Shown piece after piece: positions 51,018-59,716 of a stretch of 64,000 nt of DNA. The DNA comes from Gemmiger sp. An87. Its GTDB lineage: Bacteria; Bacillota; Clostridia; Oscillospirales; Ruminococcaceae. The stretch's first letter is position 1; the number at the start of each line of letters is the position of its first letter. The notes under the pieces are model-generated. The model was not told the DNA's origin, did no database searches, and saw nothing but the letters and a program-made list of their open reading frames with translations. Location: NCBI RefSeq assembly GCF_002159185.1, contig NZ_NFHD01000012.1:1-64000 (forward strand), read 5' to 3'. A program made the translations under genes and the position numbers.

Positions 51018-52079
51018 ATGTCTAATTACATCGGCTGCAAGTGCCCTGTGTGCCAGCAGCCCTTCACCGAAACCGACGATATCGTGGTCTGCCCCGAGTG
51101 CGGCGCGCCTTACCACCGGGCCTGCTACCAGAAGCAGGGCGGCTGCGTGTATGCGTCCAAGCACGGCACCGGTTTTGAATGGAAACCGGACCCCGCCGCC
51201 AGCCAGGCAGCGGAAGCGGGCCGGGCGGATTCCGCCCGCTATTCCGACCCGCAGCTGGCCTGCCCGGTATGTGGTGCGCCCAACCCGGCCACCGGCCTGT
51301 TCTGCGAAAACTGTGGTGCACCGCTGCGCGGAACACCGGACCGGCGCGGTCCGGCCGCTGGTCAGACTCCCCCGCCGCCCTACGGCGGCTTTGGCGGGCA
51401 GATTCCGCCTCAGTATGGCCCCGGCTCCGGCCAGCAGGACCCCTTCGCCCCCAATGAGCCGGATTACTCCAATCCCTTCGGCGCCTTTCAGGCCAACTTT
51501 GTTCCCGGCGGCCTGCGGGTGGACCCGGAGGAGGAGCTGGAGGGCGTGAAGGCCCGCCATTGGGCAGCTTATCTGGGCAAAAACGCCGCCTACTATCTAA
51601 CCAACTTCAAATCCATGCAGGCCACCGGCCGCAAGGTGTCGGCCTCCTTTGCTGCCTTCTTCTTCGGCCCCTTCTATTTCTTCTACCGCAAGATGTGGAC
51701 CGAGGGCTTGGTGCTGCTGGCCATCAATGCGGTGCTGCGCATTCCTGTTGTGCTGCAGCTCATGGCCTATGCGGGCCATCCCATGGCGGCCGCCATTCCC
51801 GAACAGCCTTTGAACATCCTGCTTGCGATATCCAGCACGCTGAACATCGTGCTCATGTTCCTGCAGGGAATGTTCGCTCTCTGGCTTTACCGCCGTCGTG
51901 GTGCGGCAAACATCCGCCGTATTCTGGAAACTTCCCAGAACGCAGACCCCACCGCCGCTCTGACCAAGGCCGGCGGTGTGAGCGTGGCAGGTGCTGTAAT
52001 CAGTGTGGTCGCCTGCACCGCACTCATCTATGCCGTTTCCATGTTTGCACTGTGGCCGGTATTGACCACCATGCTGTAA
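51018..52079 (+). CDS. Zinc-ribbon/RING-like membrane protein (DUF2628-like)
   Basis: The start at 51018 follows GGGAGG. The 353-residue protein begins with a prokaryotic RING-like module (CKCPVCQQPF, DDIVVCPECGAPYHRACYQKQ), then a zinc ribbon (LACPVCGAPNPATGLFCENC), a Pro/Gly/Gln-rich linker, and a C-terminal part with 3-4 helices containing FFFGPFYFFYRKMWTEGL, the DUF2628 pattern. Such proteins are common in Firmicutes; their function is unknown, possibly membrane-protein quality control. Single gene with its own promoter and terminator. Confidence 0.85.
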   Translation: MSNYIGCKCPVCQQPFTETDDIVVCPECGAPYHRACYQKQGGCVYASKHGTGFEWKPDPAASQAAEAGRADSARYSDPQLACPVCGAPNPATGLFCENCGAPLRGTPDRRGPAAGQTPPPPYGGFGGQIPPQYGPGSGQQDPFAPNEPDYSNPFGAFQANFVPGGLRVDPEEELEGVKARHWAAYLGKNAAYYLTNFKSMQATGRKVSASFAAFFFGPFYFFYRKMWTEGLVLLAINAVLRIPVVLQLMAYAGHPMAAAIPEQPLNILLAISSTLNIVLMFLQGMFALWLYRRRGAANIRRILETSQNADPTAALTKAGGVSVAGAVISVVACTALIYAVSMFALWPVLTTML

Positions 52080-52097
52080 GCACATAAAAAGCAAATC

Positions 52098-52131
52098 GAT
52101 CCCCGGCGGCTGTATCCAACCGCCGGGGATC
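52098..52131 (+). terminator. Terminator of the zinc-ribbon protein gene
   Basis: GATCCCCGGCGG pairs with CCGCCGGGGATC, followed by a T-rich tract. Confidence 0.85.
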
Positions 52132-52156
52132 TTATTATTACTTTATATAGAGCGGA

Positions 52157-52195
52157 AAAGCGCCCGCCCCGGAGAACATCCAGGCCGGGCGCTTT
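52157..52195 (-). terminator. Terminator of cstA
   Basis: AAAGCGCCCG pairs with CGGGCGCTTT around a 19-nt loop, followed on the minus strand by T residues. Confidence 0.8.
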
Positions 52196-52245
52196 GTCCT
52201 TGCTTTTGGGGTTGTTTATCCTTCCATCCGGATCAAAGACCGGAA

Positions 52246-53940
52246 TCAGGCAGCAGTGGTCTCGCTGTTTTTGCGGGCGGCCGCATAGGCGCGCAGCGAG
52301 TTGATCACGATGGTCAGGCCCAACGCGATGAGCAGCACCGCCAGAATCAGCTGCAGGCCCTCCACCAGGAAGGTGGCGCTGCCTGCCTGGTAAGCTTTGA
52401 CCAGGGCGATCAGGCGCTGCACCAGAGCGGTGAAGGTGACGCAGAGCATGATGACCAGCGGCGGGAACAGCATCTTGTTGCTGCGGCCGGTGACCTTCAG
52501 GAACACACACAGAGTGACCAGCACCAGTGCACTGAGCAGCTGGTTGGCGGAGCCAAACAGAGGCCAGATGTTGGAATAGCCGATGCGGGTGAGCACAAAA
52601 CCACCTGCCAGAGTGATGATGGTGGCAAAGTAGGTGTTGCACAGCAGCTTGCGCCAGCCCTCGGCCTTGCTCATATCATCCAGGCTGAACAGCTCCTGGA
52701 AGCTCATGCGGCCGATACGGGCAACCGCGTCCAGACTGGTCAGTGCCAGAGCGGATACGCACATGGTCATGAAGCACTGGGCCACATACACGGGTACGCC
52801 GAACATCTGGAAGAAACCGGCCACACCGTTGCTGAACACCTGGAAAGGTGTACCGGCTGCAGGAGTGCCGTCCGCCGCGGCGGCTGCACCGGCCACGCAC
52901 AGAGCCAGCACGGCCAGCAGGCTTTCCAGCACCATGGCGCCGTAGCCCACCTTGAGCATATCCTTTTCGTTGCTCACGGTCTTGGAGGAAGTGCCGGAGG
53001 ACACCAGACTATGGAAACCGGACACCGCGCCGCAGGCCACGGTAACGAACAGGATGGGGAACAGGGTTCCCAGGCTTTCATTGTTAAAGCCGGTGTAAAC
53101 CGGCAGGTTCATGGTAGGATGCGCCACCAGCAGGCCCAGCACCGCACCGACGATCATGCCGATGAACATAAAGGTGGTCATGTAGTCGCGGGGCTGTTTC
53201 AGCAGCCACATGGGCAGCACAGCCGCAAAGAAAATGTAAATGAAGGTGATGTAGACCCAGGCTTCCTTGCCTGCGATCAGAGGCATGGCCATACCCAGAG
53301 CCAGAGCAGCCACGGTGCAAACCAGACCCACAGCGCCTTCCTTCCAACCGGTGAAGGCGAACTTTTTCTGCAGCAGGCCGAAAACCATGGCAAACACGAT
53401 GAACAACAAGCTGATGGTACCGGCCGCGCCATTTACCTGAGCCGCTTCGGCCAGAACACCGGGCTCTGTATAGGCGTTGAAGGTACCGGCCACCATATCC
53501 GCAAAGGCGGCGATGACCAGCAGAGTGAACAGCCAGCAGAACAAAAGGAACAGCTTGCGGCCCAACTTGCCGATGTATTTCTCGATCAAAAGGCCCATGG
53601 AGCGGCCCTCATTCTTCACACTGGCATACAGTGCACCGAAGTCGGTGACTGCACCGAAGAAGATACCGCCCAGCAGAATCCACAGCAATACGGGCAGCCA
53701 GCCAAAGGCCGCTGCCTGGATGGCACCGGTAACCGGGCCGGCGCCTGCAATGGAGGAAAATTGGTGGCTGAACACGGTCCAGCCGTCGGTGGGCACATAG
53801 TCTTTGCCGTCCTTGTGGCGTACGGCGGGCGTCTCGGCCTTGGGATCGATGCCCCAGGTCTTGGCCAGCCAGCGGCCGTAAAGAGCGTAGGCGCACACCA
53901 GGCACACCGCAGCGATCAGCACGATGACAAGCGTATTCAT
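52246..53940 (-). CDS. cstA: CstA family carbon starvation / peptide or pyruvate transporter
   Basis: The 564-residue protein has about 14-16 membrane helices. The CstA signature lies in the first 130 residues: GKDYVPTDGWTVFSHQFSSI, AGAGPVTGAIQAA, and GAVTDFGALYASVKNEGRS. A second conserved stretch is FHSLVSSGTSSKTVSNE. The family takes up peptides or pyruvate on carbon limitation. It is monocistronic with a strong promoter and its own terminator. No Crp site was recognised. Confidence 0.93.
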   Translation of the reverse strand: MNTLVIVLIAAVCLVCAYALYGRWLAKTWGIDPKAETPAVRHKDGKDYVPTDGWTVFSHQFSSIAGAGPVTGAIQAAAFGWLPVLLWILLGGIFFGAVTDFGALYASVKNEGRSMGLLIEKYIGKLGRKLFLLFCWLFTLLVIAAFADMVAGTFNAYTEPGVLAEAAQVNGAAGTISLLFIVFAMVFGLLQKKFAFTGWKEGAVGLVCTVAALALGMAMPLIAGKEAWVYITFIYIFFAAVLPMWLLKQPRDYMTTFMFIGMIVGAVLGLLVAHPTMNLPVYTGFNNESLGTLFPILFVTVACGAVSGFHSLVSSGTSSKTVSNEKDMLKVGYGAMVLESLLAVLALCVAGAAAAADGTPAAGTPFQVFSNGVAGFFQMFGVPVYVAQCFMTMCVSALALTSLDAVARIGRMSFQELFSLDDMSKAEGWRKLLCNTYFATIITLAGGFVLTRIGYSNIWPLFGSANQLLSALVLVTLCVFLKVTGRSNKMLFPPLVIMLCVTFTALVQRLIALVKAYQAGSATFLVEGLQLILAVLLIALGLTIVINSLRAYAAARKNSETTAA

Positions 53941-54022
53941 GATTCGTTTTCTCCCCTTCTATGAAGTGTCTGCCCACGGCACGTCCGCCCGCATTCGCAC
54001 GTTGTCGTGGTAGTGATTTTTA

Positions 54023-54051
54023 AGTTTATCCAGTTAAAGCGAGAATGTCAA
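54023..54051 (-). promoter_or_regulatory. Promoter of cstA
   Basis: TTGACA (54046-54051) is 17 bp from TAAACT (54023-54028) on the minus strand. Confidence 0.8.
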
Positions 54052-54170
54052 CGGGGTCTGCCATTTTTTGGAGAAACGACGTGAGTTTTACTCCTGCGGC
54101 ATAGAGTCATTGTCCAAATTGACAATGGATTTTGTCTGTATTTTCAACATGTCTGGTTTGCATTTCTGCA

Positions 54171-54212
54171 AAGAGCGGGAGCCGGAGAGAATATCCCCGG
54201 CTCCCGCTCTTT
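54171..54212. terminator. Hairpin terminator
   Basis: AAGAGCGGGAGCCGG pairs with CCGGCTCCCGCTCTT. It closes the small membrane protein gene. Confidence 0.8.
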
Positions 54213-54243
54213 TCTCTTTTCATACTGCAAGGCAGTGTAAAAA

Positions 54244-54462
54244 CTATTGCTCCAGAAACTTTTTCAGCCCGTTTCCCACCAGCCAGCTGCCCGGCACGAG
54301 CAGCAGCGGTACCCCCAAAAGGGAAACCAAAAACAGCACATTCTCCCATGCGATTGCCTGCCCGCTGCAAACAAGACCAATCAAGGCCCAGTAAAGCTTC
54401 CAGAGCAGCAGAAAACTTGCCGCATAAAGCAGCACCATCAGCTTTCGTTCGTTTACCCTCAT
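54244..54462 (-). CDS. Small membrane protein, two helices, unknown function
   Basis: GGGAGG lies about nine bases before the ATG at 54462. The 72-residue product has a basic start (MRVNERKLM), a first helix around VLLYAASFLLLWKLYWALIG, and a second around VLFLVSLLGVPLLLVPGSWL, ending NGLKKFLEQ. A longer upstream ORF in the same frame overlaps the rpsF promoter and is not credible. Function not recognised. Confidence 0.7.
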   Translation of the reverse strand: MRVNERKLMVLLYAASFLLLWKLYWALIGLVCSGQAIAWENVLFLVSLLGVPLLLVPGSWLVGNGLKKFLEQ

Positions 54463-54569
54463 TTGCAGCAGCCTCCCTTTTCTTTTGGTCAATTTTATTG
54501 TATCATAGAAATCAGATTCATTGTATCGGCGCAGGGCGTAAAAAAGCTGATATTTTTTCAAAAAACAGC

Positions 54570-54599
54570 TTGACACTGACGTTCTGTGTTTGATATAAT
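54570..54599 (+). promoter_or_regulatory. Promoter of the rpsF-ssb-rpsR operon
   Basis: TTGACA (54570-54575) is 18 bp from TATAAT (54594-54599): consensus hexamers, fitting high expression. Confidence 0.88.
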
Positions 54600-54600
54600 G

Positions 54601-54660
54601 AATTGCTGCCTTGCGAAGGCAGTGATCCTTGCCCGGTTTTTGCCGGGCCATAAGTCCAAA
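54601..54660 (+). promoter_or_regulatory. rpsF 5' leader with two hairpins, candidate S6:S18 autoregulatory site
   Basis: TGCCTTGCGAAGGCA is followed by GCCCGG/CCGGGC with a T-rich loop, ending just before AGGAGGT. rpsF leaders in many bacteria bind the S6:S18 complex through a structure with a conserved CCG. CCG is present here, but the exact motif match was not verified. Confidence 0.4.
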
Positions 54661-54675
54661 AGGAGGTGCACAGAA

Positions 54676-54960
54676 ATGGCAAAGTATGAGACCATGCTGG
54701 TTACCAGCGCTGCTCTCGATGAGGAGGCTTCCACCGCTCTGGTTGGCAAGTTCAAGAGCCTGATCGAGGCCAATGGTACCATCGATTCTGTTGACGATTG
54801 GGGCAAGCGCCGTCTGGCTTATCCCATCAACGACGAGGAAGAAGGCGTCTACACCGTGATTAAGTTCACCAGCGAGCCCTCTTTCCCCGCCGAGCTGGAT
54901 CGCGTTTACAAGATCACCGACGGCGTACTGCGTACGATGATCGTGGCCGAGGCTGAATAA
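54676..54960 (+). CDS. rpsF: 30S ribosomal protein S6
   Basis: The 94-residue protein has the ferredoxin-like S6 fold: MAKYETMLVTSAALDEEAST, DWGKRRLAYPINDEEEGVYT and LDRVYKITDGVLRTMIV. It binds S18 in the platform of the small subunit. AGGAGGT at 54661-54667 sets the start; longer upstream frames are not credible. First gene of the conserved rpsF-ssb-rpsR operon. Confidence 0.97.
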   Translation: MAKYETMLVTSAALDEEASTALVGKFKSLIEANGTIDSVDDWGKRRLAYPINDEEEGVYTVIKFTSEPSFPAELDRVYKITDGVLRTMIVAEAE

Positions 54961-54974
54961 GGAGGCATTTTTCA

Positions 54975-55442
54975 ATGCTGAATGTTGTAGCTTTGATGGG
55001 CCGGCTCGTGGCTGACCCTGAACTGCGCCACACCCCCCAGGGCGTTAGCGTAACCACCTTTACCATCGCCGTAGACCGCAGCTTTGTGCGGCAGGGCGAG
55101 CAGCGTCAGGCCGATTTCATCGACATCGTTGCCTGGCGTTCCACCGCTGAGTTCGTTTGCAAGTATTTCCAGAAGGGTTCTCTGATCGCCGTTGACGGCA
55201 GCATTCAGACCCGGAGCTATCAGGATAAGAACGGCAACAACCGCAAGGCGTTTGAGATCGTTGCAAACAACGTGAACTTCGCCGGCGGCAAGGGCGGCAG
55301 CGGAAACGGTAATGGCGGTGCTTACAGCAGCGCCCGCCCGGAATACACTCGCGAGGCTCCCATGGAGGCAGCCCCCACTTACTCCGCCGGCAGCAATGAT
55401 GATTTTGCTGTGATCGACGAAGGCGAGGATCTTCCGTTCTAA
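54975..55442 (+). CDS. ssb: Single-stranded DNA-binding protein
   Basis: The 155-residue protein has the OB fold: MLNVVALMGRLVADPELRHT, TFTIAVDRSF, DFIDIVAWRSTAEFV and LIAVDGSIQTRSYQDKNG. A Gly/Asn-rich linker and the acidic tail DEGEDLPF, used to recruit replication partners, follow. It lies 14 bases after rpsF, between the two ribosomal genes as in most Firmicutes. Confidence 0.97.
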   Translation: MLNVVALMGRLVADPELRHTPQGVSVTTFTIAVDRSFVRQGEQRQADFIDIVAWRSTAEFVCKYFQKGSLIAVDGSIQTRSYQDKNGNNRKAFEIVANNVNFAGGKGGSGNGNGGAYSSARPEYTREAPMEAAPTYSAGSNDDFAVIDEGEDLPF

Positions 55443-55474
55443 CATGAATCGATTCTAACAGGAGGTAACAAGCC

Positions 55475-55729
55475 ATGGCTTTTGAGAGAACCGAAGGCCG
55501 TCCCCAGCGCCCCATGCGCCGCGGCCGTAAGAAGGTTTGCAGCTTTTGCGTAGACCGTGTTGAGCACATCGATTACAAGGATGTTGCTCGCCTGCGCAAG
55601 TACGTCAGCGAGCGTGCGAAGATCATTCCCCGCCGCGTGACCGGTACCTGCGCGTTCCATCAGCGCGAGCTGACTGTCGCTATCAAGCGCGCCCGTCACG
55701 TTGCTCTGATGCCCTACGTGAGCGACTAA
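55475..55729 (+). CDS. rpsR: 30S ribosomal protein S18
   Basis: The 84-residue protein has [20 protein letters not shown] and [21 protein letters not shown]. Cys residues in CSFC and a later Cys and His resemble the zinc-binding form of S18. It pairs with S6. AGGAGG precedes the ATG; a terminator follows. Confidence 0.97.
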   Translation: MAFERTEGRPQRPMRRGRKKVCSFCVDRVEHIDYKDVARLRKYVSERAKIIPRRVTGTCAFHQRELTVAIKRARHVALMPYVSD

Positions 55730-55740
55730 TCGTTGCACCG

Positions 55741-55772
55741 ATCCCCTGCCCTTTCGGGCGGGGGATTTTTTT
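55741..55772 (+). terminator. Terminator of the rpsF operon
   Basis: ATCCCCTGCCC pairs with GGGCGGGGGAT around TTTC, followed by seven T. Confidence 0.92.
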
Positions 55773-55787
55773 ATTCCTATTCACGAC

Positions 55788-55840
55788 AAAAAGCCACCAG
55801 CAAAGCGTTCCACGGGAGACACACTTTGCTGGTGGCTTTT
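55788..55840. terminator. Terminator of the PASTA pseudokinase gene
   Basis: AAAAGCCACCAGCAAAG pairs with CTTTGCTGGTGGCTTTT across a 17-nt loop, with T-tracts for both directions. Confidence 0.88.
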
Positions 55841-55850
55841 ACTTTTTATC

Positions 55851-57551
55851 TTATCCTGCAGGAACCGTGCTGGGAGAAGGTTCCGGACTTGGCGAAGGGC
55901 TGGGGCTGGGCGTAGGTGCAGGGGTAGGCTCCGGCGTGGGGTCCGGCACCTGCGGGATATCCCGCTCCTTGGCAATATAAACGTTCACCGTGGTCGTACC
56001 CGCATCGATCTCCGTTCCCGCTTCCGGGTCCGTGTAAACTACACAACCGCTGGCATATTCGCCGTTGTTGTCGATCATCGAGAAGCTGGCCTTGATGTGT
56101 GCGCGCTCCAGCTCCTGCTGGGCCGCCTCCTGGGTAAAGCCCTTGATATCCGGGACTTCCACAAGTTCCGGCCCCATACTCACCACCACGCTGATCAGCG
56201 GGCGGTCTTCACTGGTTTCTGTGCCTGCCTGAGGCGACTGCTCCAGAATAATTCCGGCTTCGTACTCCGAACTGTATTCCTGAGCCACCGCAATAAAGCG
56301 GAACGCGGCGGTGTATTCCAGATTACTCTGTACGTCCTCATAGGAAAGGCCCACCACATCGGGCACCGTGAGTACCTGCGGCGTGCTCTGGCTGGTCGAG
56401 GAAGCCGGCGCACTGCTGGAAGCCGGGGCAGGGGCATCCCGGCCCAGAATGCTCCACATCAGAAGTGCAAACAGCACTGCGATCACCAGCAGCGAACCGG
56501 TAAACAGCGTGCGGGTACTAATGCTGATATGCTGTTCCCGGGCAGGAGCGCGCTCCGGCTGGCACTGCGGCGGGGTGATGCTGTCCGCCGCACGCTGGCT
56601 GGTGAGCGCGCCCATCAGCTCCGGCACATTCTGGATACGGCTGCCCGGATCCATGCGCATAGCCGCGGAAAGCACAACGGAGATATAACCGGGAACCTCC
56701 GGCTCCAGCGCGCGGGCGGGCTGCAAACTGTCGGTCACACGACGCTGATTGGCCGGAACCGGTGCCTGGCCGGTAAGCAGCCGATAGAAGACCGCTGCAA
56801 GGCCGTATACGTCGGTATAGCGGCCCTCAAACTCGGCCGCGGAATATTGCTCGGGAGCAGAGTAACCGTCATACAGCTGGCTTTTCAGTTCGCTGCCTGC
56901 GGTGCGCAGACCGAGGGTAGCATAGCCACACAGACGGGCCTGGGTACCGCCGGGGCTCAGGATAATGTTATCCGGGCAAACACCCCGATGGACCAGCCCT
57001 GCCTTGTGCATGGTCGCCACACCCTCCATGATGGGCTGCAGCAGAATGCGCGCCTGGGCCGGGTCCAGATTCTGGGTGTGTTCCGACAGATAGCGGCTCA
57101 GGCTTTCGCCTTCCACCTGCTCCAGCACTGCATAGACGGTGTTATTCTCCTCCACCACATCCAGCACGGCGGCAAGACCGGTGGCTGGTGTGATGCGCTG
57201 GATACTGCGATACAGATCCGCAAAGTCCATGCGGGTGGTTTTAAACAGCACTTCCCTGCCCTCTTTGGGCATCACAAGGCCGCTTTCATCCCGGCCCACA
57301 CTTAATGTCACCGGATAGTATTCCTTCACGCTCACCCGCACACCGCCGGTATTTTCCACCGCTTCGTACAGAATGCCTTCGCCATCGGTGGCCTGATGGC
57401 GGCCGATGGTGTACCGGCCTGCCAGCAGCGAGGCAAAGGGCAGGGTGCCCGGAGGATTCATATTGTTCAGCTCTTTGCCGCAGAAGGGGCAATCCGGCCG
57501 GCCCAGGTCCACCTTGGAAAGGCAGTATGGGCAGAGAATGGTTTGACCCAT
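55851..57551 (-). CDS. Zinc-ribbon / pseudokinase / PASTA membrane protein
   Basis: Order of the 566 residues: zinc ribbon with Cys 7, 10, 21, 24 (ILCPYC, DCPFC); a protein-kinase-like domain (about 45-315) retaining K76 in VSVKEYYP; a membrane helix (348-369); two PASTA domains (about 395-530); and a Pro/Ser/Thr/Glu tail. The catalytic HRD reads HRG at 188-190, and where DFG is expected it reads CGY, so both essential Asp are missing: a pseudokinase. PASTA domains usually bind muropeptides, so it may sense the cell wall and signal by binding a partner. AAAGGAGG precedes the ATG. Confidence 0.88.
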   Translation of the reverse strand: MGQTILCPYCLSKVDLGRPDCPFCGKELNNMNPPGTLPFASLLAGRYTIGRHQATDGEGILYEAVENTGGVRVSVKEYYPVTLSVGRDESGLVMPKEGREVLFKTTRMDFADLYRSIQRITPATGLAAVLDVVEENNTVYAVLEQVEGESLSRYLSEHTQNLDPAQARILLQPIMEGVATMHKAGLVHRGVCPDNIILSPGGTQARLCGYATLGLRTAGSELKSQLYDGYSAPEQYSAAEFEGRYTDVYGLAAVFYRLLTGQAPVPANQRRVTDSLQPARALEPEVPGYISVVLSAAMRMDPGSRIQNVPELMGALTSQRAADSITPPQCQPERAPAREQHISISTRTLFTGSLLVIAVLFALLMWSILGRDAPAPASSSAPASSTSQSTPQVLTVPDVVGLSYEDVQSNLEYTAAFRFIAVAQEYSSEYEAGIILEQSPQAGTETSEDRPLISVVVSMGPELVEVPDIKGFTQEAAQQELERAHIKASFSMIDNNGEYASGCVVYTDPEAGTEIDAGTTTVNVYIAKERDIPQVPDPTPEPTPAPTPSPSPSPSPEPSPSTVPAG

Positions 57552-57649
57552 GGGTCAGAGGCCTCCTTTATTTCATAAAACGCCCTGGCCGCAAAGACAG
57601 CAGGGCTGATAAATTGCACAAACTTTCCCTATTTTATTTGTATGGGTTC

Positions 57650-57678
57650 ATTATAGCATGGCCCCCGGCAAAAAGCAA
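57650..57678 (-). promoter_or_regulatory. Promoter of the pseudokinase gene
   Basis: TTGCTT (57673-57678) is 17 bp from TATAAT (57650-57655) on the minus strand. Confidence 0.7.
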
Positions 57679-57748
57679 ACCGGCACGGCGGCTCTGTCCT
57701 TTCAGTCTGGCCCGGACATATGGCAGTTAATCGTTTCGCCAGGGTATA

Positions 57749-57785
57749 AAAAGTCCCGGCTTTTGCAGAGAAAGCCGGGACTTTT
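57749..57785. terminator. Hairpin terminator near the element border
   Basis: AAAAGTCCCGGCTTT pairs with AAAGCCGGGACTTTT. Confidence 0.85.
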
Positions 57786-57833
57786 GCTTATGTGTGATAA
57801 AGAAGCAATAGAAGTGCAAAAAATTTTGCCGTT

Positions 57834-57866
57834 CCTATCCGACACTTGGCCATTGTGTCGGATAGG
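57834..57866. terminator. Perfect inverted repeat downstream of the recombinase gene
   Basis: CCTATCCGACAC pairs with GTGTCGGATAGG (12 bp, 9-nt loop). It has no long T-tract. It may be a terminator or part of the element-end recombination site. Confidence 0.5.
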
Positions 57867-57874
57867 TCGGGCGG

Positions 57875-59491
57875 TTATTCGGGCAAGTCAATCTTGCCGA
57901 CAAAGCTGTAATAAATCTCAATGTCCTGCCTGCGGGTGCCGTTCTCATCATAGCTGCACTCATGCACCACAATTTTCTCGATCATTTCCCGCAAGAGAGT
58001 GGGGGTCAGTTCTTCAAAGGCAAGGTGCTTGCGGACAATGCCCATAAATTTCTCGGCGTTGACGGTAGCTGCCTGTGACTTGTCCAGTTCGGCTTGCAGG
58101 GCGGCGGCTCTCTTTTTCAGCTCCGCTTGCTCGGCTTCGTAGTCAGCCGACAGTTCCATGAAACGCTCATCGCTGATTTTGCCGTTTACATTGTCCTCAT
58201 ACAGCCGCTTGATAATGCGGCTGATTTCAGAAATGCGTTCCTGCGCCTGTTCAAGCTGCTTGATGGCTGCGGCGGTCTTTCGCTTGCCGCCGATCTCGTT
58301 CTGCTGGACAAGTAGTTTCACAAACCGGCTCTCATGCTTGGCTGCGTATTCGGTCACTTGCCGGAGATTTGCCAGGACACCAGCGGTCAACAGATCGGTG
58401 CGGATAAAGTGCGCCGTACAGTTGCGGGTGCGCTTCTTGTAGCTGCCGCAGATGTAGCAGTCCTGTTTGCGGTCTTTGTTCTGATACCGCTGCTGATACA
58501 GCACATGGCCGCAGTCGGCGCAGAACAAAATCCCGGAGAACAGCCCCACTTCATCGTAGCGGTTCGGGCGTTTGCGCTGTTTGCGTAACTCCTGCACCCG
58601 TTCCCATGTTTCCTTGTCGATGATCGGCTCATGGTGGTTCTCGAAAATGGCCTGCTTCTCGACGGGGTTCTCTATGCTGTGCTTGACCTTATAAGAAGGC
58701 TTTTCCGTTTTGAAGTTCACCAGACATCCGGTGTACTCTCGGTTTTCGAGGATATGAACGACGGTGTTGGTCGCCCATTTGCACTCATAGCCTGGGTGAT
58801 AACGGCGGGTGCTGCCTGTCCGCTGATATTCCAGCGTCCCCGGCGTGGGGATTTGCTGCTCCGTCAGCATACGGGCAATCTTGGTCGGGCCGTTCCCGGC
58901 AAGGCAAAGCTGGTAAATCTGCTGCACCACCGGGGCGGCTTCCTCGTCTATAATAAAATTCTCGTCCTCGTCCATCACATAGCCGTAAACCGGCTTGCTG
59001 GTAACAGGCTTGCCGCTCATGCCTTTTGACTTTTTCACTGCCTTGATTTTCTTGCTCGTATCTCTCACCAGCCATTCATTGAACAGATTTCGCAGCGGGG
59101 TAAAATCGTTGTCCATGCCCTCGCTGGCACTGTCCACATTATCGTTGACAGCGATAAAACGCACACCCTTTTGAGGGAACAGCATTTCCGTGTAAAACCC
59201 TACCTGCAAGTAGTTTCGCCCTAACCGGCTCATGTCCTTGACGATGACCGTACCCACTTTCCCGGCTTCAATGTCCGCAAGCATGGCTTGAAATCCGGGC
59301 CGCTGGAAGTTCGCGCCGGAAAAACCGTCGTCGGTGTACCAGCGCAGATTGGTAAAGCCGTTCTGTTTTGCGTAGGTTTCGAGTATCCTTTTTTGGTTCG
59401 ATATGGAATTACTCTCGCCTTGCAATTCATCCTCGTGGGACAATCTCGGATAAAGGGCGGTAATGAGGTTTTGGGTGGCTTGTCTTAACAT
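57875..59491 (-). CDS. Large serine recombinase (integrase/excisionase of the element)
   Basis: In this 538-residue protein the catalytic domain (1-150) has the nucleophilic Ser near residue 18 in YPRLSHEDE and VIVKDMSRLGRNYLQ. The recombinase domain has KPVYGYVMDEDENFIID. The zinc ribbon has FCADCGHVLYQQRY and CYICGSYKKRTRNC. A coiled-coil helix (about 390-470) follows, then a C-terminal domain. It resembles TnpX/TndX enzymes that insert and excise gut elements using short cores. It is the outermost gene, adjacent to the border. Confidence 0.94.
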   Translation of the reverse strand: MLRQATQNLITALYPRLSHEDELQGESNSISNQKRILETYAKQNGFTNLRWYTDDGFSGANFQRPGFQAMLADIEAGKVGTVIVKDMSRLGRNYLQVGFYTEMLFPQKGVRFIAVNDNVDSASEGMDNDFTPLRNLFNEWLVRDTSKKIKAVKKSKGMSGKPVTSKPVYGYVMDEDENFIIDEEAAPVVQQIYQLCLAGNGPTKIARMLTEQQIPTPGTLEYQRTGSTRRYHPGYECKWATNTVVHILENREYTGCLVNFKTEKPSYKVKHSIENPVEKQAIFENHHEPIIDKETWERVQELRKQRKRPNRYDEVGLFSGILFCADCGHVLYQQRYQNKDRKQDCYICGSYKKRTRNCTAHFIRTDLLTAGVLANLRQVTEYAAKHESRFVKLLVQQNEIGGKRKTAAAIKQLEQAQERISEISRIIKRLYEDNVNGKISDERFMELSADYEAEQAELKKRAAALQAELDKSQAATVNAEKFMGIVRKHLAFEELTPTLLREMIEKIVVHECSYDENGTRRQDIEIYYSFVGKIDLPE

Positions 59492-59524
59492 AAAATCCTC
59501 CGTTTCCGACAGCCAGCCCCACTA

Positions 59525-59550
59525 TTCCGTGGTTTCATTGTACCACGGAA
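59525..59550. promoter_or_regulatory. Inverted repeat upstream of the recombinase, candidate operator
   Basis: TTCCGTGGT and ACCACGGAA flank TTCATTGT. A further half-site TCCGTGGT lies near 59665, next to the promoter-like TATACT ahead of the small plus-strand ORF. One regulator could control both divergent genes. Confidence 0.45.
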
Positions 59551-59716
59551 CGGCGGGGGCTGTACAGCGGCAAAAGCGTTAAATTTGCTTCTTTACAGCT
59601 TTTCAATTTTCCGATTTTTATGGTATGGGTTGTCGTCCCATATTTGCAGTAGAAAAGTTCATAACTCCGTGGTATACTCTGATTTAACAAAAAAATCAGA
59701 AGTTAAAGGAGAAAAC

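Larger units (their letters stand above)
53941..54243. other. Intergenic region between cstA and the small membrane protein
   Basis: It holds the cstA promoter (54023-54051) and a terminator (54171-54212). No gene was recognised. Confidence 0.6.
57552..57874. other. Gene-free region with promoter, terminator and the mobile-element border
   Basis: It holds the pseudokinase promoter (57650-57678), a terminator (57749-57785) and a second hairpin (57834-57866) next to the recombinase stop. The junction between chromosome and element probably lies between 57786 and 57874. No direct-repeat att site could be identified because the other end is outside the window. Confidence 0.5.

Noticed and set aside
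54463-54975. 243-codon minus-strand ORF extending the small membrane protein upstream
   Set aside because: It crosses the rpsF promoter and gene antisense; a proper ribosome site marks the start at 54462.
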